Shown piece after piece: positions 33,298 through 41,226 of a stretch of DNA of 64,000 nucleotides. Positions within the stretch are counted from its first letter, which is position 1. Each line of letters starts with the position of its first letter. The notes below the pieces were generated by a model, which saw only the letters and a list, made by a program, of their open reading frames with translations, was not told the DNA's origin and made no database searches. Source of the stretch: Haladaptatus halobius (GTDB lineage Archaea; Halobacteriota; Halobacteria; Halobacteriales; Haladaptataceae); the NCBI RefSeq assembly GCF_020618475.1, contig NZ_CP085335.1, forward strand, positions 1,612,001-1,676,000, in the 5' to 3' direction. A program made the position numbers and the translations under genes.

Positions 33298-34305
33298 ATG
33301 AAATCGTCCATCCTCGACATCGTGGGGTCGCCGCTCGTCCACGTTCGCTCGCCCGAGGGTGCAACCGTCGCGGCGAAGGTCGAGTCGTTCAACCCCGGCG
33401 GTTCCGCGAAAGACCGCCCGGCGCTGGCGATGGTCGAAGCCGCGGAGCGAGCGGGTGAACTGCACCCGGGAGACCGCATCGTCGAGCCGACAAGCGGCAA
33501 CACGGGCATCGGGCTGGCGGTCGTGTGTGCGGCCCGAGGGTACGACCTCACAATCGTCATGCCCGCGTCGAAATCGCCCGAGCGTCGGCAACTGCTCAGG
33601 GCGTACGGGGCGGATATCGAACTCGTGGACGGAGATATGGAAGCCGCCCGAGCGCGGGCCGACGAACTCACCGCGTCGGGGGACGCGATTCAACTCGGCC
33701 AGTTCGAGAATCCGGCCAACGCGGACGCCCACTACCGAACGACCGCGGAAGAGATAATCGAGGCGGTCGACGGGCGGGAAATCGACGCCTTCGTCGCGGG
33801 CGTCGGAACCGGCGGAACCATCACGGGCACGGCTACGCGCCTGTTGGAGGAGTACCCCGACACGGAGGTCGTCGCCGTCGAACCCGAGCGAAACGCCGTT
33901 CTCTCGACCGGAGAGTCCGGCGAGGACGAGTACCAGGGGATGGGTCCGGGCTTCGTGAGCGAACTGCTCGACGCCGACCGCATCGACGCAATCGAGACGG
34001 TGGCGCTGGAGGACGCCGAGGAGGAGTGTCGCCGACTCGCCCGCGACGAAGGAATCCTCGTCGGCCAGTCGAGCGGTGCGGCGAGCGTCGCGGCCTACCG
34101 CGTCGCCGAGCGCCTCGCCCAACCCGAACTCAACTGCCCGGAGATGCCCGAGGATTGGAGCGAGATGATGGACGACGAGTTCGATTCACCGTCGACGGTC
34201 ACGTCTGACGGCGGCGTCGAACAAGGCTACGACGACTGCCCGCTCGTCGTCACCATCTTTCCCGACAGCGGAGAGCGGTATCTCTCGACAGGGATGTTCG
34301 ACTAG
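33298..34305 (+). CDS. cysK: cysteine synthase (PLP-dependent)
   Basis: Protein of 335 residues of fold-type II PLP enzymes. It makes cysteine from O-acetylserine (or a related activated serine) and sulfide. The PLP lysine is K38 in NPGGSAKDRPA, the substrate loop is EPTSGNTGIGLA (about 63-74), and the phosphate-binding loop is GVGTGGTITG (about 166-175). The C-terminus (about 275-335) is longer than in minimal CysK and includes a low-complexity insert with two Cys. I take ATG 33298, before SSILDIVGSPLV. It could equally be a CysM or cystathionine beta-synthase-type member. Confidence 0.85.
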   Translation: MKSSILDIVGSPLVHVRSPEGATVAAKVESFNPGGSAKDRPALAMVEAAERAGELHPGDRIVEPTSGNTGIGLAVVCAARGYDLTIVMPASKSPERRQLLRAYGADIELVDGDMEAARARADELTASGDAIQLGQFENPANADAHYRTTAEEIIEAVDGREIDAFVAGVGTGGTITGTATRLLEEYPDTEVVAVEPERNAVLSTGESGEDEYQGMGPGFVSELLDADRIDAIETVALEDAEEECRRLARDEGILVGQSSGAASVAAYRVAERLAQPELNCPEMPEDWSEMMDDEFDSPSTVTSDGGVEQGYDDCPLVVTIFPDSGERYLSTGMFD

Positions 34306-34365
34306 GAAACGCCGGAGCGTTCCAAACGATAGCACGACGCCGGAGAGTACCGCGAAAGAAATCGC

Positions 34366-34836
34366 TCACTCCTGTCGATCCTGAAGCATCGCGGCAACCG
34401 TGTTCTGGAGGTATCGCATGGCGGTTGCGAGGCTCATCAGCCCTTCCATCACCGCCTGCTGGCTCGCGCCGTCGGGATAGATCCGGTGTTCGAGTTGGAT
34501 GGAGTGTGCATCCGCGAAATCGCATGAGACGCTCTCCTCGTCGAGGAACGTGTAGAAGCCCGGCGTCGCCGCCAGAACCGGCCCGATACGGGTCAGCAAC
34601 TCCTGTCTGTCCCGGTCGTCCTCCTTGAGAAGCATGGTTCGCTCCGTGTCGAACGCGTTCTTGCTGACCAGCCGAAGCGGCCCCCACGTCTCCTCTTTGA
34701 TGATGTGGAGCGGAAGTTGCGCAAGTCGTAACTGGACGTTGAACTCGGTCTCGTCATCGGAGACGTGTTGAACGTCTTGGACGACGTTCTCGTCAAGCCA
34801 CACCTCCACCTGTTCTGAACTGATGTGCTCCCCCAT
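34366..34836 (-). CDS. uncharacterised haloarchaeal protein
   Basis: Protein of 156 residues from ATG 34836 (MGEHISSEQVEVWLDENVV); a GTG at 34887 would add 17. The order helix, strands FNVQLRLAQLPLHIIKE, LRLVSKN, a helix DRQELLTRIGPVLAATPG, strands SIQLEHRIY, and a long terminal helix (SQQAVMEGLMSLATAMRYLQNTVAAML) recalls YbjN-like or type III secretion chaperone folds. Function unknown. It is convergent with cysK. Confidence 0.5.
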   Translation of the reverse strand: MGEHISSEQVEVWLDENVVQDVQHVSDDETEFNVQLRLAQLPLHIIKEETWGPLRLVSKNAFDTERTMLLKEDDRDRQELLTRIGPVLAATPGFYTFLDEESVSCDFADAHSIQLEHRIYPDGASQQAVMEGLMSLATAMRYLQNTVAAMLQDRQE

Positions 34837-34925
34837 GTCACGGAGGTTGCGAAGAACGAGCAAAAGGGTTTCCGCCGAGAGGATCACCCGAACGTTCGAT
34901 TTGAAAATGTGGTTCGACGCGGGTG

Positions 34926-35285
34926 CTACCGCTCGAATCGGAGGCGAACGCCGCCGATTCCGAGGCCGCTACAGAGGAAGAAGCAACCGAGTCCGAGGTG
35001 ATAGGCCGCGGACGCCGGGTGGCGCGTCAGTGCGGTGGTACCCGTCGGCAATCGAACCAAGTCGGCGAAGGTGAGCGGCAACCGGAGGAATTCGAGTCCG
35101 AACGCCAGTATCTCGACTCCGACGAACGCGAAGAAGAGTCCGATGAGTTAGAACAGCAGGATCGTATCCCGAATCTGAATAGGCCCGGCTATCCGTCGGA
35201 GCGGGCGTTCGGTTAGAGGGTCAGGGGCATCGCTTACAGCTTGGAGCGGCCGAAAGTAGTCCTGTCGGTCGACCGTTCGCTTCAT
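34926..35285 (-). pseudogene. membrane protein gene interrupted by an in-frame TAA
   Basis: ATG 35285 starts MKRTVDRQDYFRPLQAVSDA and runs 45 codons to TAA at 35148-35150. The same frame then continues LIGLFFAFVGVEILAFGLEF, LRLPLTFADLVRL, HPASAAYHLGLGCFFLCSGL to TAG at 34926-34928. Without the stop it would encode a 119-residue protein with three or four membrane segments. Codon use is coding-like on both sides. It may be a pseudogene, a sequencing error, or a short protein plus a separate one. Confidence 0.6.
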
Positions 35286-35325
35286 GGGGGCGATTCCGGA
35301 CAGCGGCAGCGACGTGAGATACCCG

Positions 35326-35790
35326 TCACGACCGGAACTCGTCTTCGGTCACGCGCACGACCAGCGTGTCGTCCACGTCGCGCAGGTCGTACTCCGGGAC
35401 GCCGTCGACGGTGCGGGCGACGTACATCGGCTCCACGAGCTCCTTTCCGAACTCGCCGTCCACCACGCCATACACCTTGAGTAGCGGGTCGGTCTCGCCG
35501 GGTTCGACGCCGCCGTCGCGCACGCGGGCCGCGAGCGTCCGCGACAGCCACTCCTCGTCGCTCACGCTCGGTTCGAGGACGAGCGCCTCGTCCACGAAGC
35601 GCACGAGGTACCAGTTCAGGTCGTTCAGCAGCGAGGTGGCCGCGCCGACGCTGATGGTCTCCAGTTCGAGGCAGTTCCGATACTGTTCGCGGAGCTGGTA
35701 CGTGGCGAGGGCGTCGCGCGCCGTCTCCCGCGACAGTAGCTCGGCGCGCAAGTCCACTTCCGCCGAACCGACGAGCAGAACGCGAGTCAC
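35326..35790 (-). CDS. DUF5804-like haloarchaeal protein
   Basis: Protein of 154 residues matching a conserved haloarchaeal family I recall as DUF5804: TRVLLVGSAEVDLRAELLSRETARDALATYQLREQYRN, then SLLNDLNWYLVRFVDEALV, and the terminal YDLRDVDDTLVVRVTEDEF. It begins with GTG at 35790. It is cytosolic with no catalytic motif, and its function is unknown. Divergent from the methyltransferase gene at 35903. Confidence 0.7.
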   Translation of the reverse strand: MTRVLLVGSAEVDLRAELLSRETARDALATYQLREQYRNCLELETISVGAATSLLNDLNWYLVRFVDEALVLEPSVSDEEWLSRTLAARVRDGGVEPGETDPLLKVYGVVDGEFGKELVEPMYVARTVDGVPEYDLRDVDDTLVVRVTEDEFRS

Positions 35791-35902
35791 TGTTTTTGGG
35801 CTGGCAGTGACGAACTAAAGCGATTTCGACTCCGAGATGCCGTCGAATTTCGACCTCGCCGCTCGAATAGTTATTTGTGTGACTATCCAGTAGACATATC
35901 TG

Positions 35903-36529
35903 ATGTCCGACAAATACGCCATTCGTCGCGGATACGACGAAATCGCGGACACCTACGCGACTGAACGGTCTGCAGACCCACTCGAAACGGACGTACTCGA
36001 CGACTTCCTGAGTTCGCTGGCCGAGTCGGCGCGAATCCTGGACGTGGGGTGCGGTCAAGGGATACCGGTTCTCGACCGCGCCGGCGGGTCGACCGTCGCC
36101 ATCGGGGTTGACTTCTCCCGCGGACAGCTTCGCGCGGCGATGGCGAACGTCCCGGACGTGGTGGTCGCGCAGGGCGACATGACATCGCTCCCGTTTCGGG
36201 ACGAGGCGTTCGACGGCGTGACCGCCTTCCATTCGATGATTCACGTCCCGGCCGACGACCATTCGGCAGTCGTCTCCGAATTCGCGCGGGTGCTCTTCCC
36301 CGGAGGATGGGTGCTCCTCACCACGGGGACGACCGAATGGAGCGGGTCGAACCCCGACTGGCTCGGAAGCGGCGTCGAGATGCGCTGGGATATCGCTAGC
36401 GCAGCGGAGACGCAAAATCTCCTCAAATCAGCGGGCTTCGCGGTTCGTGGTGAAGGAACGATAGAAGACGGGCTCGCCGAGGAGGACGACGCGGTATTCG
36501 CGTACTTCGTCGCACGGCTGGAGGCGTAA
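35903..36529 (+). CDS. class I SAM-dependent methyltransferase
   Basis: Protein of 208 residues. Motif I is ILDVGCGQGIPVLDRA (45-60), the acidic end of strand 2 is VDFSRGQL, motif II/III is VVVAQGDMTSLPFRDEAFDGVTAFHSMIHVPAD, and a post-motif segment is FPGGWVLLTTG. It is of the UbiE/COQ5-like small-molecule type. Acceptor unknown. A repeat element follows it. Confidence 0.82.
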   Translation: MSDKYAIRRGYDEIADTYATERSADPLETDVLDDFLSSLAESARILDVGCGQGIPVLDRAGGSTVAIGVDFSRGQLRAAMANVPDVVVAQGDMTSLPFRDEAFDGVTAFHSMIHVPADDHSAVVSEFARVLFPGGWVLLTTGTTEWSGSNPDWLGSGVEMRWDIASAAETQNLLKSAGFAVRGEGTIEDGLAEEDDAVFAYFVARLEA

Positions 36530-36539
36530 GATGGACTAG

Positions 36540-36800
36540 TTTTCCACGGTGGCGCGCGCTGGCGGGGCGACGAGGCCAACGGGCGGCCGAGTCGTTCCGC
36601 CGACAGCGTGTGAGGGATGACGGACCGACCGTGAGGGAACAACAGAATCGGTTGGGGAGGGTGTGGCTGATGCGGTGGCGATATTGTGGCGATTCGGGGT
36701 AGGACTGAAAGGGGTCGCCCGCTCGCGCTTGCGTAGTCGTCTCCCCCCGAAATATCGACGATCGACCGCGAGCGGGCGGGGGCTTTCGAAAAAAGCGTCT
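36540..36800. repeat. intergenic repeat, copy 2
   Basis: Carries block A (TTTTCCACGGTGGCGCGCGC, TGGCGG), a middle segment (AATCGGTTGGGG, GTGGCTG, GCGGTGGCG), and block B (GACTGAAAGGGGTCGCCCGC, TCGCGCTTGCGTAG) ending in GACCGCGAGCGGGCGGGGGC. The arms CGCCCGCTCGCG and CGCGAGCGGGCG are perfectly complementary over 12 bases. It fills the convergent space between the methyltransferase and thiI genes. Confidence 0.7.
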
Positions 36801-36865
36801 CGTCGGTGGCGGGTCAGTTCAAAACGAGTGAGGGGAAATCGTAACCGATTGACAAATTGAGGCGG

Positions 36866-38035
36866 TCAGAGTTCGACCAGTTCGACGTTCTCGGCGGCCT
36901 CCTCGGCCAGTTCGAACAGTCCGTCCGGTTCGGCGTTCTCGGCGATTTCGAGGGTCGCGTTCGTCTCGGGGAAGTCCGGCGCGATGCGGTTACAGCCCGC
37001 CGGTATCGTGGACTCGGTGAAGGTGTCGATGTTTCGGGCGTGGGCGACGATGTCGCTCTTGTCCATCGTCAGCAGGGGGCGGTGGACGGGCATCGTCGTC
37101 GCCGCGCTCGTCACGCCGAGGTTGCGCGCGGTCTGGCTGGATTTCTGTCCAATGGCCTCTCCCGTGACGATGCCGTGAGCTCGCTCGTCGCGGGCAATGT
37201 GTTCCGCGACGCGGTACATGAACCGGCGGAAGACGAGCATCCGGGCCGGGCCGACCTCCTCCGCGAGCAGGCGCATCACGTCGCCCGCCGGAACCTTGCG
37301 GACTCGCATGTCCTGCTCCGGCGCGTATCTTGCGAGTTTCCGCACCGTCTCGACCGCCCGCGCTTCGTGGTCGGGGCCGCCGAAATCGCCGAGGTCGAGG
37401 TAGACGGGGACGACCGGACTGCCGCGTTTCATCACTTCCCACGTCGCCACGGGCGAGTCGATGCCGCCGCTGACCAGCGAGACGAGTTTCGTCTGGGTAC
37501 CGAGCGGAAGCCCGCCCGGCCCGGCGCGTTTTTCGAGAAAGACGAAGGCGTCTGTTTCGCGCACCTCGACGGAGAACGTGATGTCGGGGTCGTCCAAGTC
37601 CACCTCGGGATCTTCAACCGCTTCCCAAACCGCGGTGCCGCCCTCGCGTTCGAGCTCCGCACTGGTGAACGGATGCTCCTTCGACGACCGCCGGGCGCGC
37701 ACTGCGAAGGTTCCCTCGCGGTAGTGTTCGCGGGCAGCCACTGCCAGCGTCTCCTCGATAACTTCCTGTTCCGGCGAGACGACCGCCGCGGGGCTGGCGG
37801 ACTGCACGCCGAAGGTGTCCGCCGCAGCGTCGGTCGCGGCCTCGACGTGGTCTTCGCTCGTGTGGACGAACAGGCGCGACCACTGTCGTTCGACCTCGGC
37901 GTCGACGCCGCGGTCGGCGAGGATTCCCGCGAGGTTGTCCCGAAGCCGTCGCTCCATCTCCGTCTGCACTTTCCCACTCTTCACGCCGACGTCGCCGTGA
38001 CGGACGAGGACGGTGTCGGCTCCCGACGGGTGCAT
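36866..38035 (-). CDS. thiI: tRNA 4-thiouridine synthase ThiI
   Basis: Protein of 389 residues. The N-terminal ferredoxin-like and THUMP domains (about 1-170) bind tRNA. The PP-loop ATPase follows, with SGGIDSP at 189-195, YLDLGDFGGPDHEARAVET, and SSQTARNL with CNRI near the end. ThiI adenylates and thiolates U8 of tRNA; in archaea it may use sulfide. There is no C-terminal rhodanese domain, as in other archaeal ThiI. It starts at ATG 38035 and follows the methionine adenosyltransferase gene on the same strand with 55 bases between. Confidence 0.9.
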   Translation of the reverse strand: MHPSGADTVLVRHGDVGVKSGKVQTEMERRLRDNLAGILADRGVDAEVERQWSRLFVHTSEDHVEAATDAAADTFGVQSASPAAVVSPEQEVIEETLAVAAREHYREGTFAVRARRSSKEHPFTSAELEREGGTAVWEAVEDPEVDLDDPDITFSVEVRETDAFVFLEKRAGPGGLPLGTQTKLVSLVSGGIDSPVATWEVMKRGSPVVPVYLDLGDFGGPDHEARAVETVRKLARYAPEQDMRVRKVPAGDVMRLLAEEVGPARMLVFRRFMYRVAEHIARDERAHGIVTGEAIGQKSSQTARNLGVTSAATTMPVHRPLLTMDKSDIVAHARNIDTFTESTIPAGCNRIAPDFPETNATLEIAENAEPDGLFELAEEAAENVELVEL

Positions 38036-38090
38036 ACCGGGCGTAACAGCGGCTATAATAAACGAGTGTCGGACTGAACGACGACCCGAA

Positions 38091-39296
38091 TTAGAACGTC
38101 GTCACGTCGCCCTGGATGGCGCGTTCCGTGATGGTCGCCACGTTCGCCAGTTCCTCGTCCACGAGCGCGATGATGTCGTCTTCGATGTCGGCGAGCGAGA
38201 CGCCGTCTTCCACGACGACCTGCGCGTCCGCGACGTGGGGTTCGTCGATGGGGCGACCGATCTGCGAGAGGAGGCGAACTCGCATGTCGCGGATGCCGTC
38301 CACTTCGGCGACCACGGTTTCGGCGATGCTGGTGCTGAGCAGGTTGTATATCTTCCCGATGTGGTTGACGGGATTCTTCCCGCTCGTCGCTTCCATGCTC
38401 ATCGAGCGGTTCGGCGTGATGAGTCCGTTCGCGCGGTTGCCGCGCCCGACCGAGCCGTCGTCGCCCATCTCGGCGCTCGTGCCGGTCGTCGTGAGGTATA
38501 TCTCGTCGTCGTTGTCGCCGTCGGCGGTGTTGACGTAGACGTTCACGTCGCGGTCGGTGTACTCCTCGGCGACGGCACGAACGTAGCCGCGGACGTTCTC
38601 GACCATCGCGTCGTACTCCTCGCGGTCAGCGATGTACTGGTCTATCATCGCGGCGGCGACGGTCACGTCGATGGTGTCGCGCTCGCGCTTGCCCATTATC
38701 TTCACGTCCGGACCGAGCGCGGGGTGATCCGTGGCGAACTCGCCGTTGAGCCGGCGCTCAGCGTTCAGTACTATCCGCTCGGTTTCCGAGAGCGGGGCGT
38801 GGCCGACACCGAAACTCGTGTCGTTCGCCATCGGTACTCTCCCGCCATCTTCGGAAAAGACGCCCTGTAGGTCGCCGCTCCCCTCGCCGAGTTTCACGTC
38901 GAGGATGACGTCGGTGCCCACGTCGAGTTCCGGAATATGCTCGTTCAGGTACTCGCGGGCCGCCTCCAGCGCGATGGTGTCTGTCGGAATCTTGGTGCCT
39001 TTGTACTCCTTCGTCGCGCGACCCACGAGGAGGATGTAGATGGGTTCGACCAGTTCGCCGCCGCCGAAGCGCGGGTTCGCACTCCCCGCGACGAGCTGCG
39101 TCTCGTCGGTGTTGTAGTGGAGAACTTTGCCCACGCGGTCAAGGTACGCCTGCGAGAGTGCGCTAGAGACGCTCTCGGCGATACCGTCACAGATAGAGTC
39201 GGGGTGGCCGATCCCCTTTCGCTCGACGATTTCGATGTCTTGGTCTTCGACTGCCCGACGGTCGATAGGCTCCACCTGGATGTTCCGCTGGGTCAT
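38091..39296 (-). CDS. mat: archaeal S-adenosylmethionine synthetase
   Basis: Protein of 401 residues of the archaeal-type methionine adenosyltransferase (COG1812), which makes S-adenosylmethionine from methionine and ATP. Family features are VEIVERKGIGHPDSICDGIAE near the start, VGHAPLSETERIVL, MGDDGSVGRGNRANGLITPNRSMSMEATSGKNPVNHIGK, and the C-terminal EELANVATITERAIQGDV. It begins at ATG 39296. It supplies methyl donor for the many SAM enzymes in the cell. Confidence 0.93.
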   Translation of the reverse strand: MTQRNIQVEPIDRRAVEDQDIEIVERKGIGHPDSICDGIAESVSSALSQAYLDRVGKVLHYNTDETQLVAGSANPRFGGGELVEPIYILLVGRATKEYKGTKIPTDTIALEAAREYLNEHIPELDVGTDVILDVKLGEGSGDLQGVFSEDGGRVPMANDTSFGVGHAPLSETERIVLNAERRLNGEFATDHPALGPDVKIMGKRERDTIDVTVAAAMIDQYIADREEYDAMVENVRGYVRAVAEEYTDRDVNVYVNTADGDNDDEIYLTTTGTSAEMGDDGSVGRGNRANGLITPNRSMSMEATSGKNPVNHIGKIYNLLSTSIAETVVAEVDGIRDMRVRLLSQIGRPIDEPHVADAQVVVEDGVSLADIEDDIIALVDEELANVATITERAIQGDVTTF

Positions 39297-39355
39297 TATC
39301 TCGGATTCACAGTCGCAGATTCTATAACTTCCGGAAACGCTCCGGCGCGTCAGTA

Positions 39356-39901
39356 TTACTCGTGGTCATCACGGAGCAGGAGGCCGAGATAGGAGGTTCT
39401 GACCTGCTCGTCCGGGTCGAGACCGAGGTCGCGGAGCACGTCGTACGCGCCGTCGCGCGCCGATTCGACCGCGTCTTCCTCGGCTTTGATTTCGACCTCT
39501 ACGAACTCGCCGAGTCCCGTCACCGAGTCGAGGACGACGAGGTAGCCGTCGAGTTCGTACCGCTCGCGTTCCTTGTGGACGGTCGCCGCCGCCTCGAACC
39601 CCAACGCCGACAATAGCGAGTCGACCGTATCGCCGTCTCCGACGACGGTCTCGTGTTCCTTGCGCGTCTTCGATTCCTCCTCAACCAGCGGACCTTTGTA
39701 CGTTACGACCTCCGCCGTCCCCTCCTCGTCGGCCTCCCGGCGAACCCGGAGCGCCTCGTCGGTCTCGGCGAAATCGCGGTGGGGCGCGTCGTAGTAGAAA
39801 TCCTCCTGCGTGACGGCTCCGAGCGAGCGAGCCCCGAGTTCGCGGAGTCGCTCCCGAACCGTCGCGTGGTCGGCGCGAACCTTCACTTCGACCTCGTACA
39901 T
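39356..39901 (-). CDS. CYTH domain protein (class IV adenylate cyclase-like)
   Basis: Protein of 181 residues. The EXEXK signature is at residues 3-7 (MYEVEVKV). Further CYTH features are QEDFYYDAP, ALRVRRE, VVTYKGPLV and the late acidic strand FVEVEIKAEE. CYTH enzymes act on triphosphates; CyaB-type archaeal members may be thiamine-triphosphatase-like or cyclases, which sequence alone does not settle. I choose ATG 39901 because the signature requires it; an upstream start would add 14 residues. The gene follows the NDUFA9-like gene by 22 bases, so they form an operon. Confidence 0.82.
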   Translation of the reverse strand: MYEVEVKVRADHATVRERLRELGARSLGAVTQEDFYYDAPHRDFAETDEALRVRREADEEGTAEVVTYKGPLVEEESKTRKEHETVVGDGDTVDSLLSALGFEAAATVHKERERYELDGYLVVLDSVTGLGEFVEVEIKAEEDAVESARDGAYDVLRDLGLDPDEQVRTSYLGLLLRDDHE

Positions 39902-39923
39902 ACTCCTCGTAACGGAAGCAGAC

Positions 39924-40814
39924 TCAAAAGGACTCCGCGACACCGAGGTAGTCCGCGAGGCGTCGCAGGTCGTCCGGGTCGCGGTCGAACATCCGAACGT
40001 CGTTCTCCGCGACCGTGTTGTCGAATTTCAAAGAGCGGTACTGGTCGGCACCCATCGGCGCGAACGGAACGAGACCGGCGAATCGAAGGCCGATTCCCGC
40101 GAGCGGCATGGGAATCGGGAGGACGACGACCGACTTGCCCTCCGCACGATACGTGAGTCTCGTCACGTCGGCGAGCGTGAGCACCTCGGGGCCGCCGAGT
40201 TCGTAGGTTCGGCCGGCGTGGCCGTCATCCGCCACGCAGTCGGCCAGCAGCGGCGCGAGGTCGCCGACCCAGATGGGCTGGAATCTAGTCTTTCCGCCAC
40301 CCGGAAGCCCGGTCACGTAGGGCGTGGTCAGCGTCTTCGTGAACGAGACGAACTCGCCTCCGTCGCCGAAGACGACCGACGGACGGACGAGCACCCAATC
40401 GAGTTTCGAATCGCGGACGACCTCCTCCGCTTGCCCTTTCGCTCGGATGTAGGCTGTCGTCCCGTCGGAGTCCGCGCCGAGGGCGCTCATCTGGACTAGT
40501 TTCGGGACGCCGCGTTCTTCGCACGCACGGACGACGTTCTCGGTGCCGCCGAGGTGAATCTCCTCGTGGCTCGCGCCCGAGGGCTTGAACAGCGGCGAGA
40601 GCGCGACGAGGTTGACCGCCGCATCTCGTCCCTCGAACGCGTCCGAGATGGATTCGTAGTCGGTCACGTCGCCCGCGACCGTCTCGACGCCAGCGGGGAG
40701 GGCGGCGTCTTCGGGGGAGCGCGCAAGCACGGTCACGTCGTGCCCGCGCGCATGGAGTTCTTCGGTGAGGGCGGTTCCGACGAAGCCACTGCCGCCGACG
40801 ATCAGTGTTCGCAT
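39924..40814 (-). CDS. NAD(P)-binding protein, complex I NDUFA9-like
   Basis: Protein of 296 residues of the atypical short-chain dehydrogenase type. The Rossmann motif GGSGFVG is at residues 7-13, followed by VTVLARSPED and AGDVTDYESI. Similar proteins are called NDUFA9-like or sugar epimerase-like. The catalytic YxxxK of classical epimerases is replaced by YIRAKGQAEEVV. A hydrophobic C-terminal stretch (VVVLPIPMPLAGIGLRFAGLVPFAPM) may touch the membrane. It is transcribed with the CYTH gene. Confidence 0.78.
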   Translation of the reverse strand: MRTLIVGGSGFVGTALTEELHARGHDVTVLARSPEDAALPAGVETVAGDVTDYESISDAFEGRDAAVNLVALSPLFKPSGASHEEIHLGGTENVVRACEERGVPKLVQMSALGADSDGTTAYIRAKGQAEEVVRDSKLDWVLVRPSVVFGDGGEFVSFTKTLTTPYVTGLPGGGKTRFQPIWVGDLAPLLADCVADDGHAGRTYELGGPEVLTLADVTRLTYRAEGKSVVVLPIPMPLAGIGLRFAGLVPFAPMGADQYRSLKFDNTVAENDVRMFDRDPDDLRRLADYLGVAESF

Positions 40815-40970
40815 ATCGGTTCGTTGAACCGTCGGGGACTTTACGTTATCTCGTGGCGCGGACGACAGGGCGTGTCGTCGGCGCGTCGTCGCACGTTTCG
40901 TCACATTTCTCGAAACGACACGAACATCCCCGGCGCGTGCGCCAGCAGTCCCGAGGACGCGGTCGTCCGA

Positions 40971-41078
40971 GGGCCGTCCGCTCGCGCTTGCGTGGTCGTC
41001 TCGGCGACCCCGCTCGGGACGACGACCGCGAGCGAGCCGCGCCGAGATATCGGCGACCGCGAGCGGACGGGAGCTTTC
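40971..41078. repeat. intergenic repeat, copy 3
   Basis: Block B: GGGCCGTCCGCTCGCGCTTG, GTGGTCG, then GACGACCGCGAGCGAGCC and GCGACCGCGAGCGGACGGGA, GCTTTC. The arms CCGTCCGCTCGCG and CGCGAGCGGACGG pair perfectly over 13 bases. Compared with copy 2, the left arm has T for C and the right arm A for G, a compensatory pair. It lies in the divergent gap between the NDUFA9-like and nnr genes. Confidence 0.7.
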
Positions 41079-41226
41079 TGTGACTGCTTCACGTCTTGCT
41101 ACCAGAGTCGGGTCAAGGAGAACCGCTTCGAGAAAAGTGAGGGGGTTCTGGAAACGACTGACTTTCGAGCGATACCGAACACGCCGACCCACAACGTTAA
41201 CCCCGAATCCGCCCCAAACCCCGTGT

